This document shows positions 1 to 20,748 of a DNA stretch of 64,000 nt, piece after piece. The notes beneath the pieces are model-generated. The model was given only the letters and a program-made list of their open reading frames with translations. It ran no database searches and was not told the DNA's origin. The stretch is from positions 117,109,619 through 117,173,618 of the forward strand of contig BTPG01000005.1 of assembly GCA_036245525.1 (NCBI GenBank), written 5' to 3'. Position numbers and translations under genes: made by a program. The DNA is from Semisulcospira habei (Eukaryota; Mollusca; Gastropoda; Semisulcospiridae). Every line of letters starts with the position of its first letter. Position 1 is the first letter of the stretch.

Positions 1-540
1 GTAGCAGCGGATGCATGAACAAAAGGGTTACTTTCCATTGTTGAACTAGTAGGTGGTGTTCATCATTGATTTACTGACGCTCAAATTATATTTTATATTT
101 GGTGATTGTGGACTCGAGCACAGCAAACGACTGCCGACGATATTGTTTCTGCCTCATTGCGCCTGCGGGCAAAACGGTTGTGCTTTCATTACAGTAGAAA
201 GTGACTATTGTTACAGATGTAACTTGTTCTTACCGTAAATCAGACTGACTACCAACGCTATTGTCACAGTCTCCATCCAAAGGTTACACTGTGCTGTTTA
301 TGGATTACTTTGGTTCTACCTTACGCCAGCATTGGTCATAAACTGATGTGACAGTAACATCGAGTGTTACCACCCGAGACTGTGTTTGTTTACACTGCAA
401 AGATTGTGCTCATTATAAGAAATAAACTTTAATTTTTAGTCTCTTTCGTGTCTTTACAGTGAGACAGACTATTAACTTGTGTGATTTAATCAAAAACTGT
501 ACTGAGACGCCAAAGTTGGGAGCTTAGTCACTGCCGAACA
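1..540. other. Unassigned sequence before the first LINE
   Basis: AT-rich sequence with no convincing exon, tRNA or repeat structure that I can recognise. It may be the 5' untranslated or ORF1 part of the LINE that follows, because no element boundary is visible around position 540, but nothing in it reads as a known ORF1 protein. Confidence 0.3.
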
Positions 541-783
541 GACATGTGTTCCCTGTGGCGTTTCACGTTGGGTCGCTTGATTCTTGTGGTTCGGTCACCA
601 CAGCGAGTTTTTGAGAGTTCAGTTGCGCAACTACTACTTGTTCACTGGAGGACTTTTATTCAATTATGTGGCCTTTTACCGTTTTATAGTACTTTTTATT
701 TCTGTGTTTTTCCGTATTCAATTGTTTTTCATTGTTTATTTTGTGTACTCTGTATTTTGTTTTAAGTCCAAGTGAATTTTCCA

Positions 784-1695
784 TCAAAAGTGCAGTTATG
801 AGAATAGGGCACCTCAATGTGTTCCATCTGTATAACAAACTAGCCGACATATCTGTATATATTAACAATCCTACTCCGTTCCATCTGTTCGGACTCAGTG
901 AGACGCGTCCGAGTTCCTGTGTGAGCGATGCAGCAATCAGTATCCCCAATTTTTCGGTTATTAAGACGAGACTCCTTGTCTCCAGGTCAAACTGGCATCA
1001 CTGTCTATATTCAAAATTCTATCCAGCATTTAGTTCGTCGACATAGAAACGATGGGGTTGGAGTGCGCATGGGTCGAAGTTAAGTGTCCGAAATCAAAAC
1101 CGGTATTAATTGGGTTCTTATATATATAAATCCCGCCTCAACTTTTAAGTGGTACGATCAGTTTAGTCTGAACCTTGACAGAGCTTTAAAAAAAGAAGGC
1201 CGACATTCTTTTATTGGGCGATTTTAATATAGATTTACTTAAGCCGCATCCCGCCTGGGACACAACGTCATCTCTGTTTGGCTTAGTACAGTTAGTGACA
1301 TAACCCACCATAATTACTACAACTTCTTCCACGCTTATAGATCACATATATACTAATAAACCCAAAGCCGTCTCCGATGTTGATGTCTCAAATCTAAGTG
1401 TAGAATTACTCCAACTACTTCCACGCTTATAGATCACATATATACTAAATAAAACAAAGCCGTCTCTGACATTAATGTCTCAAATCTAAGTGTTGGTGAT
1501 CATTATCCTGTGGCGTGCTCCTGGTCTTCTAAACTCCCTAAACCCCAAAAGAACGGCCATATAACTATAACGTATAGGACATTCAAACACTTCAGTAAAG
1601 ACGAATTTCTATTTGATCTAGAAAATACTCCTTTTAATGATGTGCTCCTGTCCTATGATCCTAATACCGCCCTCTCTTTTCCTAAATGTACTTAA
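784..1695 (+). pseudogene. LINE endonuclease domain remnant
   Basis: Reading through several frames gives APE-endonuclease-like pieces: a start like RIGHLNV, then LFGLSETR (800-905), then a DFNIDLLKPHP segment near 1220-1250 (the conserved GDFN site) and DHIYTN near 1338-1355. The duplicated stretch follows, then DHYPVACSWS near 1497-1530, which matches the conserved SDHYPV end of the fold. At least three frame changes are needed, so the domain is not functional. It acted in target cleavage during retrotransposition. Confidence 0.75.
1313..1494 (+). repeat. Tandem duplication of about 90 bp inside the LINE
   Basis: Two adjacent diverged copies (about 1313-1402 and 1403-1494) both carry CCACGCTTATAGATCACAT and ATGTCTCAAATCTAAGTGT. 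The second copy continues into the endonuclease end, so the first is the extra one. It lies within coding sequence and breaks the domain. Confidence 0.85.
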
Positions 1696-2089
1696 TAAAC
1701 ATGCTCCCCTACGCGAGAGGAGGGTAAAATCTCACACTCTTCCTCCCTGGCTTACTCCTGAAATTGTGCAGGCGATGGCGCTTAGAAACAATCTACTAGC
1801 AATAAAATGTTTACTGAAAATAAACAACAGCGTAACCGTATTAAATACATGATCAGAGAGGCAAGAAAAAAGTTAGTTCGTGACACGGTTAAAAACAGCA
1901 AGGATACCTCTGCTATATGGCGCCTTCTAAACACACTTACTAGGGGGTCTCCAAGTACCGCAACTACCATTCCCACTAATCTTACTGCTGATACATTCAA
2001 TGACCATTTTCTTTCTGTTGCCAAATCTCTAATTTCATCAAGCCAGGATAACACTTATTACCGTTCTAATCTGCTGTCAACAAAGAACT

Positions 2090-3569
2090 ATGGGCACAGC
2101 CCCCTTCAACATCCCCATGCTAGCTGTTCATGAAGTGGGTTTACTCATAAGTAACCTTCCAAATAAAAAGTCCTCGGGGCCTGATGACATCAGCCCGAAA
2201 ATACTTAAGCTGCCTCTCCCATACATTGTAGAATCCTTAACTGACATTTATAATCTCTGTATCCAGCATAACACTTTTCCTAACGAACTTAAATAAGTGA
2301 AAGTAATTCCACTTCAAAAAACAAAAGATCATTCTGACCCTAATAACTATCGGCCTATTTCTTTATTATCTGTTTTGTCCAAATCACTGGAAAGGCACGT
2401 TCATAAACACCTGTTTGCTTACTTAGAAAACGGTAAGCTCCTCCACCCTTTCCAATCCGGATTTCGCCCGCAGCATTCATGCCACACATTTAAGAAGGCT
2501 TTTGGTCTGACTGACCACACTATTCTGCTAAGCTTTACAAATACCTTAATAACGGAGACGCAGTTGCTTTTTTTACATCTTACCTTACTAAAAGAAAATA
2601 AAAGGTTATTGTTCATGGTTCATACTCCTCACTCAAAGATGTAAGCTTTGGTGTGCCCCAAGGGTCTGTACTGGGCCCCCTGCCGTTTTGCTTATTTATT
2701 AACGATTTGCCTCTACATATTGCTTGCCAAGATGTACAATGCGACCTTTTTGCTGACGACACCTCAGTTCATACTACTAGTAAAGATATACAGGTAATTT
2801 CCGACAACTTACAACAAAGTCTTCATGACATATCAGCTTGGTGTATAAACAATTCTATGGTTGTTCATCCAGTCAAAACTAAATCGATGGTAGTCGCCAC
2901 GCGCCAAAATAGCAGATAACGCCTCTATTACTTAACCTTTCACTTAAAGGTAGTCAGGTAGAACAGGTAAACAAACATCGCTTACTAGGGATTACAAGCG
3001 ACAGCTAAAATGGCAAGCTCATACAGATGCCTTATGCAAAATAGTAGCAAAAAATCTTTTTATGTTACCAAAACTGAAACATTATAAATACTGATTTAGA
3101 TACCCATAAACTATTTTATAATGCTCACATAAGTTCTCACGTCGATTATGCGTCAACAGTATGGGATGGATGTAGTGAGGTCCATTTAAAGAGACTCAAT
3201 TCCCTATACAGATGGGCGGCAAAAATAATCTGCCCTGATCCACACCTAACCACAGAAGAAAAGCTCACAAAAGCAGGTCTCCTGCCTCTTCAAGATCATT
3301 TCAAATATAACAAAGCAATTTTTATGTTCAAAGTGTGGAAGCACAAAACATCTGAGTACATCTCCACTTTGTTCCGCAAGTCTGAGTCCAAGTTTGGAAA
3401 CATCAGAAAGCTTTTCATAGTCCCAAAACCAAGGATCGATCTATATAAAACCAGCTTATCCTTCTTAGGGACACATATCTGGAATGCACTTCCCGACCAT
3501 CTAAAATCCGCCTCCTCACTAGCCCGTTTTAAAAAGGGTTTCTGCAAGTATTTCATGGATCACTCGTAG
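2090..3569 (+). pseudogene. LINE reverse transcriptase remnant
   Basis: Non-LTR reverse transcriptase in pieces. Visible motifs are KSSGPDDISPKILK (2167-2205), NNYRPISLLSVLSKSLER (2343-2394), FQSGFRPQHSC (2452-2484), the catalytic CDLFADDTSVH (2740-2772, FADD box) preceded by PQGSVLGP (2655-2678), and the C-terminal block to the stop at 3567-3569. The FADD aspartates are present, but a TAA at 2294-2296, a TAA at 2917-2919 and frameshifts around 2500-2640 and 2990-3100 make the ORF non-functional. It would have copied the LINE transcript at the nicked target. Confidence 0.85.
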
Positions 3570-3887
3570 GGTCTAGGGATGCTTTAACTAAATGTATTAT
3601 ATGTCCATGCTGGGTCCAATTTATTCCCAATTAAGCCTGTTATCCTTTTCATTTGAACTACTTAGCTCTGTGTGTGTGTGTGTGTGGAGGGAGGGGGAGG
3701 GGTGGGGGGCGTCTGAGAGTCTACGAGTATGTCTGCTTATGTGAACAGTGTTCTCAATTGTCTGCAAGTATTAAGTTTTACTTATATGTATGTGCATGTG
3801 TAGATAGTTTTGTAAAATGGCTGTGTCAATGATGATGTCAATGCCTTAACCGTTGTAAAATAAAGTTTCATTGTCTCTCTCTCTCTA

Positions 3888-4090
3888 GCAGACATCATGC
3901 ATTACCCTTGTGCTGCCTTACATCTGACTGAATTTTTGTTTTTATTATTATATTATCTTTTAAAATTTAATTTTATTTGTCTTGTTACATTTTCTGATGT
4001 TATATTAAAATTTTTATTAAGGACAGATGTATAAAAAGGCCTGCATGCCTACTGTCTTTATCCTTACAAAATAAAGTTTCAGTTCAGGGC
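3888..4090 (+). repeat. Second LINE-like 3' end fragment
   Basis: AT-rich stretch ending in TACAAAATAAAGTTTCAG at about 4066-4083, closely resembling the 3' end of the preceding LINE (AATAAAGTTTCATTG). Probably the tail of another truncated copy of a related element; no coding sequence remains. Confidence 0.4.
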
Positions 4091-6190
4091 AGTTCAAGGT
4101 CACAGGGGATAAGGAAATATATCAAAAATAGCTACACTTTGACATAATTTATTTTTTCTCAAATACTATTCACAACTTCAAACCCAAACTTGGCTTGGTG
4201 CAAAGATACCTGATGGTAAGACCTTTCTATGCATACTAATTTGGTTGACCTCTCTGAAAGCTCAAGAGCTCAAAAAAATTGATCCAAAATAGCCATATTT
4301 TGACAAAAGATGTTTTTTCTCAATTACTATTCACAACTTCAAAACCCAAACTTGGTACAAAGATACCTGATGGTAAGACCTTTCTATGCATACTGTTTGG
4401 TTGATCCCTCTGAAAGGTCAAGAGCTCAGGAAATAGGTGCAAAATTGACAAAGATGTTTGTTCGCAATTACTATTCATAACTTAAAACCCAAATTTGGTA
4501 CAGAGATACCTGATGGTAAGACCTCTCTATGTGTACTAATTTGGATGACCCCTTGGAAAAGGTCAAGAGTCACAAGAGGTCGATATATGCATATAAAATG
4601 CCAATTTTTGATAGAATTGAAGTTGTTATCAACATTTTTGCAAACTTTTCTATTAAATTTGGCACAAAGGTGAGATAACACCTTCCTATGTATACTAATT
4701 TAGCCGACTCATCGCAAAGGTCAAGGGGGTTTCACAGATGTGTGAAACTGATTAGATTTTGAGCAAACATGATGTTGGTGCAGAGGCCATCCCTTATTGT
4801 CACGTGTGGATTGTTCATACACTTGTTTTCATGGAATTGTAGTTATTATAAACATGTCTGCAAACTTTTCAATTAATTTTGGCACAAAGGTAGCTGATAC
4901 TAAGACCTTCCTATGTATACTAATTTAGTTAACTCATTGCAAAGGTCAAGGGGGTTGACAGATGTGTGAAAAATGATTGCATTTTGAAAAAAACATGGAT
5001 TTTGCTGGTGCAGTAGCCAGCCCTTTACTCACTGTCACAAAGGTCACACATGTAGGTCATACAAGTGAGCCATAAGGACTTTGCCTTTCTTGTTATCTTT
5101 GGTAATCTTACATCTTCTAAAGAGATCGGCCTCCGTGTTTTCTTTCTGACAGAAATTGTGCACAGCAACATTAAACAAATGAACTGACACGACAACAAAA
5201 TATGCCAATGTGCAATGCGTTGACATTGTAAATTTTATATTTACACTATAAAGCAGTCTTGCCCAACTCGTGTTAATTTCACATCATTTTTTCTCCGTTT
5301 CATTTTAATGAATTTTTGGCTCTGGTGCGAAGCAAAAGTATGTTCTGGACCAGTGATTGTCTGGCATCTGCGGTAAACTTTAAAGCTGGCATTTCTCGGA
5401 AACTATTCAATTTCAAGTCGCTGTCTGCAAACTTGACCCGAGGATACTTTGTGGCAAAACCTTTCTAAACATACCAATTTCATTGAACTCTCTCAAAAGT
5501 CAAGGTCACAAGGGATTAGGAAACAGGTACAAAATAGCCATATTTTGACAAAATTTGTTTTCCCTCAAATACTATTTACAACTTCAAACCCAAATTTGAT
5601 ACATAGATACCTGATGGTAAGATCTTTCTATGCATACTAATTTGGACGATCCCTGGTAGTGGTCAAGGGTCACAGAAGATCATGAAATAGGGCGAAAATA
5701 ACCATATTTTGACAAAAGATGTTCTTTTTCTCAAATACTGTTCATAAGTTCAGACCCAAATTTGGTACAGAGATACCTGATGGTAAGACCATCCTATGCA
5801 CACTAATTTGGATCACCCTTCAGTAAGGTCAAGAGATCAAGAAATCAGTCACAAATAGCTATTTCTTGACAAAAATATTTTTTTCTCAAATACTATTTAC
5901 AACTTCAACCCCAAACTTGGTTCAGAGATACCTGATGCTAAGACCTTTGTATGCATGCCAATTTGGATGACCCCTAGGAAAGGTCAAGGGTCTCAAGAGA
6001 CCAGCAAATGATGTGCAAAAAGTATAAATTTAGCTTTTATCAACACTTTGGCAAAACTTTTCAACCAAATATGACCGAAAGGTAGCTGATAAGAACTTTC
6101 TATGCATACTATTTTGTTAACTACTCGCAAAGGTCAAAGGTCTCGGGAGAATGACAAAAGTGTGAACAATTTTGAGAAAAAAAGGATTTC
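4090..6190 (-). repeat. Diverged tandem repeat T165 (reverse orientation)
   Basis: About a dozen degenerate units sharing ACTTCAAACCCAAA, GATACCTGATGGTAAGACC, CTATGCATACTAATTTGG and an AGGTCAAGGGTCA-like core (for example near 4556, 5655, 5976, 6127). It is the reverse complement of the repeat at 45.35-46.18 kb, where units are about 165 bp. No protein reads through it. The short spacer near 5040-5230 is a different sub-repeat also present near 38.17, 38.47 and 45.35 kb. Confidence 0.85.
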
Positions 6191-6309
6191 TCAAGTACAA
6201 AAGCCAACCCTTCACTTACATTAAACCGGGATCATTCATGCATGGAAGTCTTACTGGCTTTGCTATTCTTGTTAAAATAAGGTATGCACATTTTCCAAAC
6301 CCGCTTCAA

Positions 6310-6430
6310 AAATTACTTAGTGACAGGGTACATAATTATTATGGTGCAGCTGCTTAGTAGGCAATGAGTTTTAAACAACTGGTACCAGTAAGGGATTGAA
6401 GTGTGTGTGTGGGAGGGTGTGTTTCACATT
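6310..6430 (+). repeat. Long direct repeat, left copy
   Basis: The stretch from ACTTAGTGACAGGGTACATA to TTTTAAACAACTGG, then GGGAGGGTGTGTTTCACATT, recurs at 6842-6940 with about 27 bp missing. The two copies bracket a DIRS-derived insert. Confidence 0.9.
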
Positions 6431-6841
6431 TCATTTTTTTTTTTTCTTTTTTTTCCCGTTATCACCAGAACGAAGAAAAACACAGTTCACTCGAAGCACA
6501 GTCCTTGAAAAACACACACAGGCACATAAATCCAAGCACACAAGTCTGAAGGAACACAGTAATCCACAAAAAGAAGAGCAGGGAAAAACCGTTAGCAACG
6601 GTCGGTGGAGCGATAGGCTAACACGTCTAAACTTCAGAGCTAAGTAGAAACGACTGATTTGTGATTGGGCCACGTAGTGGGTGCCTGATTGGACTGGGAC
6701 GGGAGGCTACTCTCAGCCCTAATGAGGGTTCCCTGAGTGCCTCCCGGGTGGTGAAGGAACACAACAAGTTCTTAGGCTAAAATTGAGTAAGTAGTAGACA
6801 CTTCCAGACAGTAATGTCATCGGTAATGTTTTTGAGGAAAC
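6431..6841 (+). mobile_element. DIRS-derived insert with a solo inverted terminal repeat
   Basis: The right half (about 6660-6841) is a clear copy of a DIRS terminal repeat. It has CTGAGTGCCTCCCGGG, GTTCTTAGGCTAAAATTG and AGTAATGTCATCGGTAATGT, matching the DIRS-2 end at 42.17-42.27 kb. The left part is a T-rich run and CA-rich sequence without assignment. No reverse transcriptase or recombinase sequence is left. Confidence 0.75.
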
Positions 6842-6940
6842 AAATTACTTAGTGACAGGGTACATAATTATTATGGTGCAGCTGCTTAGTAGGCAATGAG
6901 TTTTAAACAACTGGTGGGAGGGTGTGTTTCACATTTCATG
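6842..6940 (+). repeat. Long direct repeat, right copy
   Basis: Second copy of the segment at 6310-6430, nearly identical over about 70 bp plus a 25-bp end. It resumes the pre-insertion sequence after the DIRS-derived insert. Confidence 0.9.
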
Positions 6941-6991
6941 ATGCTATCTAGATTAGATAGTACATTTAGCCACAAAGAAGCATTTTATCTT

Positions 6992-6997
6992 TTTATT
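6992..6997 (-). terminator. Candidate polyadenylation signal of NDUFB6
   Basis: AATAAA on the minus strand about 285 bp downstream of the NDUFB6 stop codon. The position is plausible for a 3' UTR; not proven. Confidence 0.4.
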
Positions 6998-7178
6998 TCA
7001 ACTTGTACACACACTTTCAAACAAACAATTCATAGTGCAATCTAACTCTACATAAGCATTAATTTTTTTTTTACAAGTATCCAAATGCATGAGTTCTTGT
7101 GACACACCACATCTATCGAAAGCTGCGAAAACCCAAATTGTAAATTTTGTAAATATACAAAACTGATCCAGTCTATCT

Positions 7179-7212
7179 TAACCCTCTTGTGCATACAGCC
7201 ACCAGTACTGTT
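7179..7212. repeat. Short palindromic repeat, family C
   Basis: CTTGTGCATACAGCCACCAG followed by TACTGTTCACAAGGG, preceded by TTAACCCT. The same palindrome recurs near 19.87, 30.97, 32.71, 37.36 and 58.11 kb. It lies in the NDUFB6 3' UTR region. Confidence 0.6.
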
Positions 7213-7280
7213 CACAAGGGAATTACATGTCCTTTAATTTCGCTCTTTTTTTTACCCGTGGCAATCATGTTAGTCTTCTA

Positions 7281-16770
<9,490 letters not shown>

Positions 16771-17020
16771 GATGACCTTCAAGTAGGGGCTACAACTCCA
16801 CCGTCTGACAATACAAATGTAGTTGCTTCCCCTAGAGATAATATTGCAAGGGCGACTAATCTTCCTTTGTCAGATCAGGACTATGGACTATCGAGGTCTG
16901 CCGAATGACGTCATCACTTTTTGCGGTCACGCCCTTGGAGGGCAGCTTGGCGGAGTAGGCAGGGGACTTTGTTACCGATAGCCGTTTGATCGTTGCGTTC
17001 ACTTCGGCAAATGTAAAAAT
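16771..17020. promoter_or_regulatory. 5' flank of NDUFB6
   Basis: 250 bp between the NDUFB6 start and the THAP transposase remnant. It must hold the NDUFB6 5' UTR and promoter unless a non-coding exon lies further out. No TATA box is evident. The neighbour on the right is a dead transposon, so a true bidirectional promoter is not supported. Confidence 0.35.
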
Positions 17021-18930
17021 GGTGAACACATGCTGTGTGAGCGGCTGTTTTATGAGAAGTTCATCGATTCCAAAACCAAAGTTCTTCAGAATTCCTTCTT
17101 TAAAGGGGATAATTCAGTTACGTGAACTGAGCGAGAGACGTCAGTCGCAGGGCATGGTTTGAATCACGAACAGGAAGACCGTCACAGAAACAACAGTGAA
17201 GTCCGCATGGACCCGTGTCTGCTCAAGACATTTTCTAACTGGTAAGTGCATGATAAGTCATTCATTAGGTGTATTATAAGTCATCCATTCGTAGGACAGC
17301 AAAATCAAGGTGGCCAACAGTAACCAACTGAACTGCCGTACTACTTCGAGCATGGCGACCTTACTATGCCTGCTTTCTCTCGTTTGTTATGTTTCTTTGT
17401 AATGTGCTGAACTGTTAAAAATAAATCGTTCAAACTGTTTTATTCAAGAGGCAGTAAGTCTAATGTTGATTATAGTGGTGAAATTGGTACACAATAATCA
17501 TTGTGTAGCAGTGGGGATTGCTGTCACAATCACTGCCAGACTGTTCACACCATTGCATTATTCTACACACTGACTTCACATGAATTACAATAATATGCTA
17601 CAGGTCTGTAGCAATTTTTTTGCCGGTTGGCATCACTCCACTGTAATAAACAGCAAAGCCAAGTCAGGCAAGCTGAGATGTGACACTAAATCTAGAGTGT
17701 TCCTCATAGTAAAATTGTCTTTTATTTCACAGGAAAACCAGCCGAGCTCTATGATGACTGGGCACCAACTCTTCATATGGGTTAAACCTGCAAAGCAGCC
17801 AGCGTGGGCCAATTTCAGCGGTCTCAGAGTCGCGAAGAAAAGAAACAACAGGGCAAAGGAAGTACAGAGATGGAGTTCGCTGAAGATGTGCCAGTGTAAG
17901 ATGCAGAGGACACTGACAACACTTCTCTTGCTGAGCACAAGGCTGATGTAGCAGACCTACAGGCTAGTATTGGGAGACTGACTTTAGATTGGCAGCGGTT
18001 AGAGAGAGAAAACAGTGCCTTGGCAGCCGAGGTTTCAACACTGCAAAAAGACAATGCAGGGCTGCTGTCAGAAGTTCAGTGTCTTCGTAATGAGAACATA
18101 ACTCTCAAAACAAATCTCGATGACCAGAACTTCAAAGAAGAAGCTTTCAAGAAAGATGATGATAGGTCAGATACTACACTGGCCTACCTAACTACCTCAT
18201 GCTGCTGGCCCTCCTGAATTTTATTTTTCCACACATCTCCAGCAGGCCAAGAAGTGTCAATACCAAGTTCCAAGAACTGCTGATAGTGCTGATGCGCCCT
18301 AAGTTGGCTTTGCCAGTTAGACTTCTGGCTGATGTGTTCACCATCCACCTTTTCACGCATGTTTTTTTTACAAATGGCCAGACAGGGAAAGCCTGTGCCG
18401 CACAATGCCACTGGAGTTTGTCAGAAGCTTTGGGAGAAAAGTGACTAATTATTTATTGTTTTGAACTGTTTATTGAAACACCGTCTGGTTTGAAGCCTAG
18501 GTCACAAACTTTCTCCTCGTATAAGCATAACACTATAAATACTTAATCGGCATCACACCTCAAGGTGTTGTCTTTTATCACAAATGGCTGCGGTGGTCAG
18601 TGTAGTGACAAACATGTCACTGAGAACAGCAGCTTCCTTGACAAACTGTTATCTGGTGACCTTGTGTTAGGAGACCATGGGTTTAACATTCATGAAAGTG
18701 TAGGTCTGATGTGTGCCGAAGTGAAGATCCCAGCATTCGGAAAGGGTAAAAAGCAGTTGTCGGCGTATGATGTCGAGTACACTCAAAAGATCGCACATGT
18801 TAAGAGTTCATGTTGAACGTGTCATTGGCAATGTGATCCAGAATACTTGACTCGACCATTCCTGTCACATTCTGAAATGTAGCAGAGGGTGATACTGTTG
18901 CAACTTTGGACATGGTCGTTGCCATCTGCT
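17021..18930 (+). pseudogene. THAP-domain ISL2EU-like (PIF/Harbinger) transposase, broken
   Basis: Starts with a THAP zinc finger: CCVSGC near the N-terminus, FFRIPSLKG, then after one in-frame TGA (about 17160) WTRVCSRHFLTG, which gives the C2CH pattern. A GTAAGT donor follows at 17242. The next exon begins after TTTCACAG (17732) with KPAELYDDWAPTLHMG, the usual THAP end. Then come a coiled coil (DWQRLERENSALAAEVSTLQ and on, about 17990-18130), a DDE_4-type core with YLMLLALLNFIF, and [20 protein letters not shown] plus [15 protein letters not shown] (18608-18710). Several stops and frameshifts, with part of the catalytic core missing (18440-18560). ISL2EU pairs such a transposase with a YqaJ-type protein; a YqaJ remnant lies 2 kb away. 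Terminal inverted repeats not resolved. Confidence 0.85.
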
Positions 18931-19069
18931 GTGCTCTAGTAAATAGGTGTCCTTCAGTTGTGCCATTTGACTAAAATCGGAGATTTGAGTCCCAGTATGT
19001 TAAACCCTCGGTCAGCTAACACAATGTCACCAGGCAACAGTTTGTCAAGGAACATAATTAACGGTGACA

Positions 19070-19430
19070 GGGGGATCATAAATTTTTTTTCCTCTTAAAT
19101 CCAATATGCAGCTTCCATTCCAAACCTGGTACAGAGATACCTGATGGTAAGAGCTTCCTATGCATGCTAACGAGGATGACCTCTTGCAAAGGTCAGGGGT
19201 CACAAGAGATCAGAAAATGATGTGAAATGTCTTTTTTTTTAAAGAATTTTAGTTTGTTTTTATGCACGATTTTTGCAAAACTGTTCAACCAAATTTGGCA
19301 AAAAGGTAGCTGATGGCAAGTCCTTTCTATGGCATACCTTATGTTAGAACACTTAGTTATGGTCACAAAGTCATTATGTGGATTGGATGCATGTAAGCAT
19401 TGAGGGCTTTGCTATTCTTGTTATGTAATA
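19070..19430 (-). repeat. T165 family copy
   Basis: Units with GTACAGAGATACCTGATGGT and CTTGCAAAGGTCAGGGGTCA (an AGGTCAGGGGTCA direct repeat near 19191-19203), same orientation as 4.09-6.19 kb. Confidence 0.75.
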
Positions 19431-19863
19431 AAGATGCATTTTAGAAGATGGTATTATCATTCATTTGTGTGGGTGATGCATGTATAATTTCAAATGTGTC
19501 TTGTGTCATACTCAGAACCAAAATCAAAGTGTATCAAATTTTGAACCTTGACAGTAAACGAATAGTAACTGATGTAACAGGCACCATGGAAAGCACAAAA
19601 CTTATCAGGTACTATCCTTCACTGTCGTGGTTGTACTGTAGTGTGCCATAAATGAGTTCATCATTTCAACTTTCCATTTGATGAAAAATATGCATGCATA
19701 CCAATAAGTTTATAATCTAATATCACTTCAAACTTACTTCTACTGCATCAGAAATAACACAAAAAGAAATAACTAATTCAAACATAAAATTGTTGGGCAC
19801 ATTTATTATGCACATGTATGTATAACAACTGCAATCACTTTCACAAAGTATCCGCTTTGTGTT

Positions 19864-19918
19864 TGCAGCCATCAGTAATCTTTACAGTACTGGTGGCTAT
19901 ACACACAAGGGGGTTACT
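19864..19918. repeat. Short palindromic repeat, family C
   Basis: GCAGCCATCAGTAATCTTTA then CAGTACTGGTGGCTATACAC and ACAAGGGGGTTA; related to the copies at 7.18, 30.97 and 58.11 kb. Confidence 0.55.
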
Positions 19919-19957
19919 AATTATACAAACAATGTGTAATACCAGTAACAGGTAATT

Positions 19958-20171
19958 ATCCCATTTAGTCTTGCCACACTACACCAGGAGATGGATCAAT
20001 CGTCATGATTCAAGAGTAGTGCCAGATTAGCTTGCCACCTGATGGCACCAAAGCTCACTTAGCAATACCATTGAATTATCATGGTCGATCCATCTCCTGC
20101 AACTGGTACAGACAGGTCTTAGGTGACACCTCCTAAGTTGGGGAAATGCAGCCTTGGGGTTAAATGGGTTC
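19958..20171 (+). mobile_element. Hairpin MITE family A, copy 2 (degenerate)
   Basis: Arms AGAGTAGTGCCAGATTAGC and a decayed partner near 20050-20080, flanked by CAGGAGATGGATCAAT and GATCCATCTCCTGCAACTGG, with the outer block TTGGGGTTAAATGGGTT. Confidence 0.8.
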
Positions 20172-20217
20172 AGCTGCAAGCTGACTGAGTGACAGTAGCA
20201 TGACTTCAGTTCTGATT

Positions 20218-20748
20218 TCACTTCATCTTCAGGCGAGATTTGCCTTTCAGTCGAAATCCAGGAAGCTGGCGACGGTCAGGGCAGTACCAACGTCCCTTCT
20301 GTGTAGTTTTGATGCCCACACAAAAAAATGAAACCACTGCATATTGCCATTTTCATTGTCACAAGCAGCCATGTCATCTTCCTCCTCTCCATGGTTACAA
20401 TAGCAGTAGAGTGATCAGCCGGTAGCCTCAGTGTTGGCCTTGCTGGGGGAAGTCTGAAGTGGTTTGTCGGCGGGGTTGAGAAACTGTGAGCGACAACCTC
20501 AGGCACAACAGCTACTCTATTCTAAAGAAATGTTCCATTTTTGGCAGCATCTCGGCCCACCTTTCTGCATCTGGAAACACCCTCTCTATGAAAATGTCCT
20601 TGGGTGTCCACACAATAAAATTACAGTACTCTGCCTCTGTCCGGCCATACATGTACAATGTGCAGTAATGATGTTGCCATCCGGTTCTGTGATGACCCAT
20701 GGTCTCAGCAGCTTGTCCGTCAAGGACTGGGAATGATATACCTGTAAA
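20218..20748 (-). pseudogene. SWIM zinc finger - YqaJ - PHD finger protein, 3' fragment
   Basis: From 5' to 3' on the minus strand: after a CTGTCTGTTTTACAG acceptor (exon start about 20741) comes VYHSQSLTDKLLRPWVITEP then AHCTCMAG, a SWIM-type CxC half. In a shifted frame RTEAEYCNFIVWTPKDIFIE and ERWAEMLPKMEHFF follow, the last strands of a YqaJ-like exonuclease fold. Near the end AACDNENGNMQWFHFFVWA and, in another frame, WYCPDRRQLPGFRLKGKSR form a PHD finger that lost its central Cys and shifted frame. The stop is at 20218-20220. A large piece between SWIM and YqaJ is missing. A gene-type intron boundary is visible, so this is not a simple retrocopy. The set SWIM+YqaJ+PHD is, to my knowledge, repetitive in invertebrate genomes and may be the partner gene of ISL2EU-type elements; this link is inference. 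Confidence 0.7.

Larger units (their letters stand above)
541..3887 (+). mobile_element. Decayed non-LTR retrotransposon (CR1/Jockey-group LINE)
   Basis: A LINE broken by many stops and frameshifts. Pieces in order are an APE-type endonuclease (about 800-1700), a linker with an LTPEIV..LR-like segment (1735-1850), a reverse transcriptase (2110-2915) and the typical C-terminal tail ending in LGTHIWNALPDHLKSA (3480-3510). The 3' end is an AATAAAG stretch followed by a short TC run at about 3858-3887. Assignment to the CR1/Jockey/L2 group rests on the RT and tail motifs; the exact clade is not settled. A segment of about 90 bp inside the endonuclease region is duplicated in tandem. No long intact ORF remains, so this copy is dead. 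Confidence 0.85.
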
